Assembly: GCA_938049795.1 (NCBI GenBank)
Contig: CALLCD010000295.1
Span: forward strand, 1 to 6,313
Source of the DNA: an uncultured Hyphomonadaceae bacterium
GTDB taxonomy: Bacteria; Pseudomonadota; Alphaproteobacteria; Caulobacterales; Hyphomonadaceae
Direction: 5' to 3'
DNA: 6,313 nucleotides
Every line of letters starts with the position of its first letter. Position 1 is the stretch's first letter. The notes beneath the pieces are model-generated. The model had not been told where the DNA came from and ran no database searches. It worked only from the letters and a program-made list of their open reading frames with translations. Shown here piece after piece: positions 4,904 to 6,313 of the stretch. Made by a program: the position numbers and the translations under genes.

Positions 4904-6313
4904 TCAGCCTTTATCGGCATTTGTGGGGTGGAGGGTCCACTCGAAGACATATTTGCCGCCGTGGGTCTGGTAGGGGGTGAGGGTGTCGGGACCGCAGGCG
5001 CCGGTGCCGAGGCCTCGGGTGGCGATGTCTATGTGGATTTCGGTGGTGGCGGAGGGGGTCAGCTCGGCGAGAGTTTGGGCGGTGTTGAGGGCGGTGTCAT
5101 GATGGGGCCTTGCGGTGAAGGCGAGCGGGCGCGGGAAGTGGATTTCGAGCCCCTCGCCTGTCCCCGTGCGTAGGGCGAAGCTGCGGGCCTGTTCGTGATT
5201 GCCGTGTTCCTGTGGGCGGGCGAAGGGGTGGTATTGGTCTTGGACGGCGCTCTGCCAAGTCCCGTGGGTTTGGGCGGCTTTGCGGTCGGGGTAGCTCTCG
5301 TCGGGGCCGAGGCCGATCCATGAGAGCTGGTCGAGGGTTGTGGGGGTTTCGAAGCGGATGCCGATGCGCGGGAGATCTTGCCAGGTTTCGGGGACGTGCA
5401 GGCGTTCGGTGATGTCTGCGCCCTGATCTGTCAGTGTCCAGAGGGTTTCATGGGTGAGGGTTTCGCCGTCTGCGGCTTGCCATGTGCGGTGGAGATAGAG
5501 GCGCGTGGTGTCGGCTGCTCTCTCGATGGTGCGTTTGGTTTGGCCTTGAGTGAGCGCGTTTAAGCCATAGCCAAGCCAGCGCATTGTGTTGGATAAGCGG
5601 TAGGGCTGGGCGGCGGCTTCTTCGAGGGGTTTGCCGCCATCATTGTCGGTTGGCGCGCGCCAGAGGCAGGCGGTCAGGTCGCTGAGGATGGCGGGGGCGC
5701 CGTGCAAGTGGACGGCTTTGATTGTGCCATCGGGGGCGAAGGTGATTTGGGTCGGCCCGTGGGCGAGCGCTGTGTCTGTCAGCGGATCGGTTGGGATGGC
5801 GGGGAATTTTGACGCGGGCGTGGGGGCTTGGGCGCTGAGAGTGAGCTGGTCCCATGCGAGGGTGTAGCCTGCTTCGGCCCATAATGTGTCTGTGCGGAGT
5901 TTCCATTCGAGTAGGAGGGTTTCGCCGGGTTTGGTTGTGGGGATGGGAAGGGTCTCTTGGGCACCGGCTTTGATGAGCGGCGTGAGTGTGCCGGTCTCTA
6001 CGGTTGCTCCATTTTGTTGGAGGGTCCAGTGCAGGGTGAGATCGGAGGTGTCGGCAAAGGCGCGGCGGTTGTGGAGGAGGATGTCGCCACTGTCTGACAA
6101 GGCGGCGGTGACGGGGCGTGCGGCCCATTGGTATTCGCGCAGTTGCGGGTGCGGGGTGAGGTCTGGTCCGACGAGGCCGTTTATGTTGAAGTTGGCGTCG
6201 TTCGGTGTGTCGCCATAATGGCCGCCATAGGCCCAGTAGAAGCGGTCTTGGTCGTCTGTTGCGCTGAGGCCCTGATCGCGCCAGTCCCAGATGAAGCCGC
6301 CGACGAGCGGGCC
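4904..6313 (-). CDS. lacZ: Beta-galactosidase, GH2, C-terminal part (5' end outside window)
   Basis: The frame is open from the right edge and encodes the last 469 residues; E. coli LacZ has about 1,023, so roughly the N-terminal half is missing. Numbering from base 6313: residues 5-15 (GGFIWDWRDQG) are the end of the catalytic TIM barrel. GDTPNDANFNINGL (34-47) keeps the Phe and Asn that correspond to the sodium-site residues of E. coli LacZ. TPHPQLREYQWAARPV (53-68) leads into a beta-sandwich domain. The C-terminal Bgal_small_N domain carries WRAPTDNDGG (218-227), WIGLGPDESYPDRK (332-345) and GTGACGPDTL (436-445). The nucleophile and acid/base Glu lie upstream and cannot be checked here. 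The enzyme hydrolyses terminal beta-galactosides such as lactose or plant and algal galactosides. Whether it is cytoplasmic or exported cannot be judged without the N terminus. TTG at 6100 is an internal Leu codon and not a start. The gene ends 54 bp before the peptidase gene. Confidence 0.95.
   Translation of the reverse strand, partial: GPLVGGFIWDWRDQGLSATDDQDRFYWAYGGHYGDTPNDANFNINGLVGPDLTPHPQLREYQWAARPVTAALSDSGDILLHNRRAFADTSDLTLHWTLQQNGATVETGTLTPLIKAGAQETLPIPTTKPGETLLLEWKLRTDTLWAEAGYTLAWDQLTLSAQAPTPASKFPAIPTDPLTDTALAHGPTQITFAPDGTIKAVHLHGAPAILSDLTACLWRAPTDNDGGKPLEEAAAQPYRLSNTMRWLGYGLNALTQGQTKRTIERAADTTRLYLHRTWQAADGETLTHETLWTLTDQGADITERLHVPETWQDLPRIGIRFETPTTLDQLSWIGLGPDESYPDRKAAQTHGTWQSAVQDQYHPFARPQEHGNHEQARSFALRTGTGEGLEIHFPRPLAFTARPHHDTALNTAQTLAELTPSATTEIHIDIATRGLGTGACGPDTLTPYQTHGGKYVFEWTLHPTNADKG

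Noticed and set aside
6098..6100. TTG as a start codon for a 398-aa protein
   Set aside because: The reading frame continues upstream with unmistakable LacZ sequence to the window edge, so this is an internal Leu codon.
5640..6128. 162-codon minus-strand frame overlapping lacZ, rich in Arg, Pro and His
   Set aside because: The composition is typical of a frame-shifted shadow of a high-GC gene, and lacZ motifs are continuous in the other frame.

Overview
The window looks like chromosomal DNA from a GC-rich alphaproteobacterium. The pointers are a bacterial homologue of the complex I NDUFA9 subunit of alphaproteobacterial type, a LacZ carrying the GTG-x-CGPDTL variant near its C terminus, and an outer-membrane lipoprotein form of the M3 dipeptidase. 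A Caulobacterales/Hyphomonadaceae-like host would fit, but that is inference and the species cannot be read from this sequence. No rRNA, tRNA, CRISPR array, insertion sequence or attachment site is visible.

Plus-strand half (1-1597): two tandem paralogous genes. The first is cut by the left edge of the window; the second is complete at 269 aa. Both encode the same unusual order of parts: an N-terminal ribbon-helix-helix (RHH, CopG/Arc-type) DNA-binding-like segment, a short basic linker, a signal-peptide-like hydrophobic segment with a plausible signal peptidase I site, then a pair of EF-hand loops. The C-terminal tails are unrelated by eye: helical with two cysteines in the first, beta-rich and acidic in the second. 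In both genes an in-frame ATG with its own Shine-Dalgarno-like sequence lies just before the signal peptide, so each gene may make two products, a long form with the RHH and a short exported EF-hand form. This pair is the most novel-looking content here.

Minus-strand half (1594-6313): three genes read right to left. They are the C-terminal 469 residues of a GH2 beta-galactosidase (lacZ, cut by the right edge), a 54-bp gap, a complete 723-aa M3-family zinc metallopeptidase with a lipoprotein signal (Dcp-like), a 103-bp gap, and a complete 326-aa NDUFA9-type atypical short-chain dehydrogenase. They may be co-transcribed, since I see no strong terminator between them, but no shared pathway is obvious: sugar hydrolysis, cell-envelope peptide degradation, and probably respiratory-chain or quinone-related housekeeping. 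The NDUFA9-like gene and the second EF-hand gene converge, and their TAG stop codons share one CTAG tetranucleotide.
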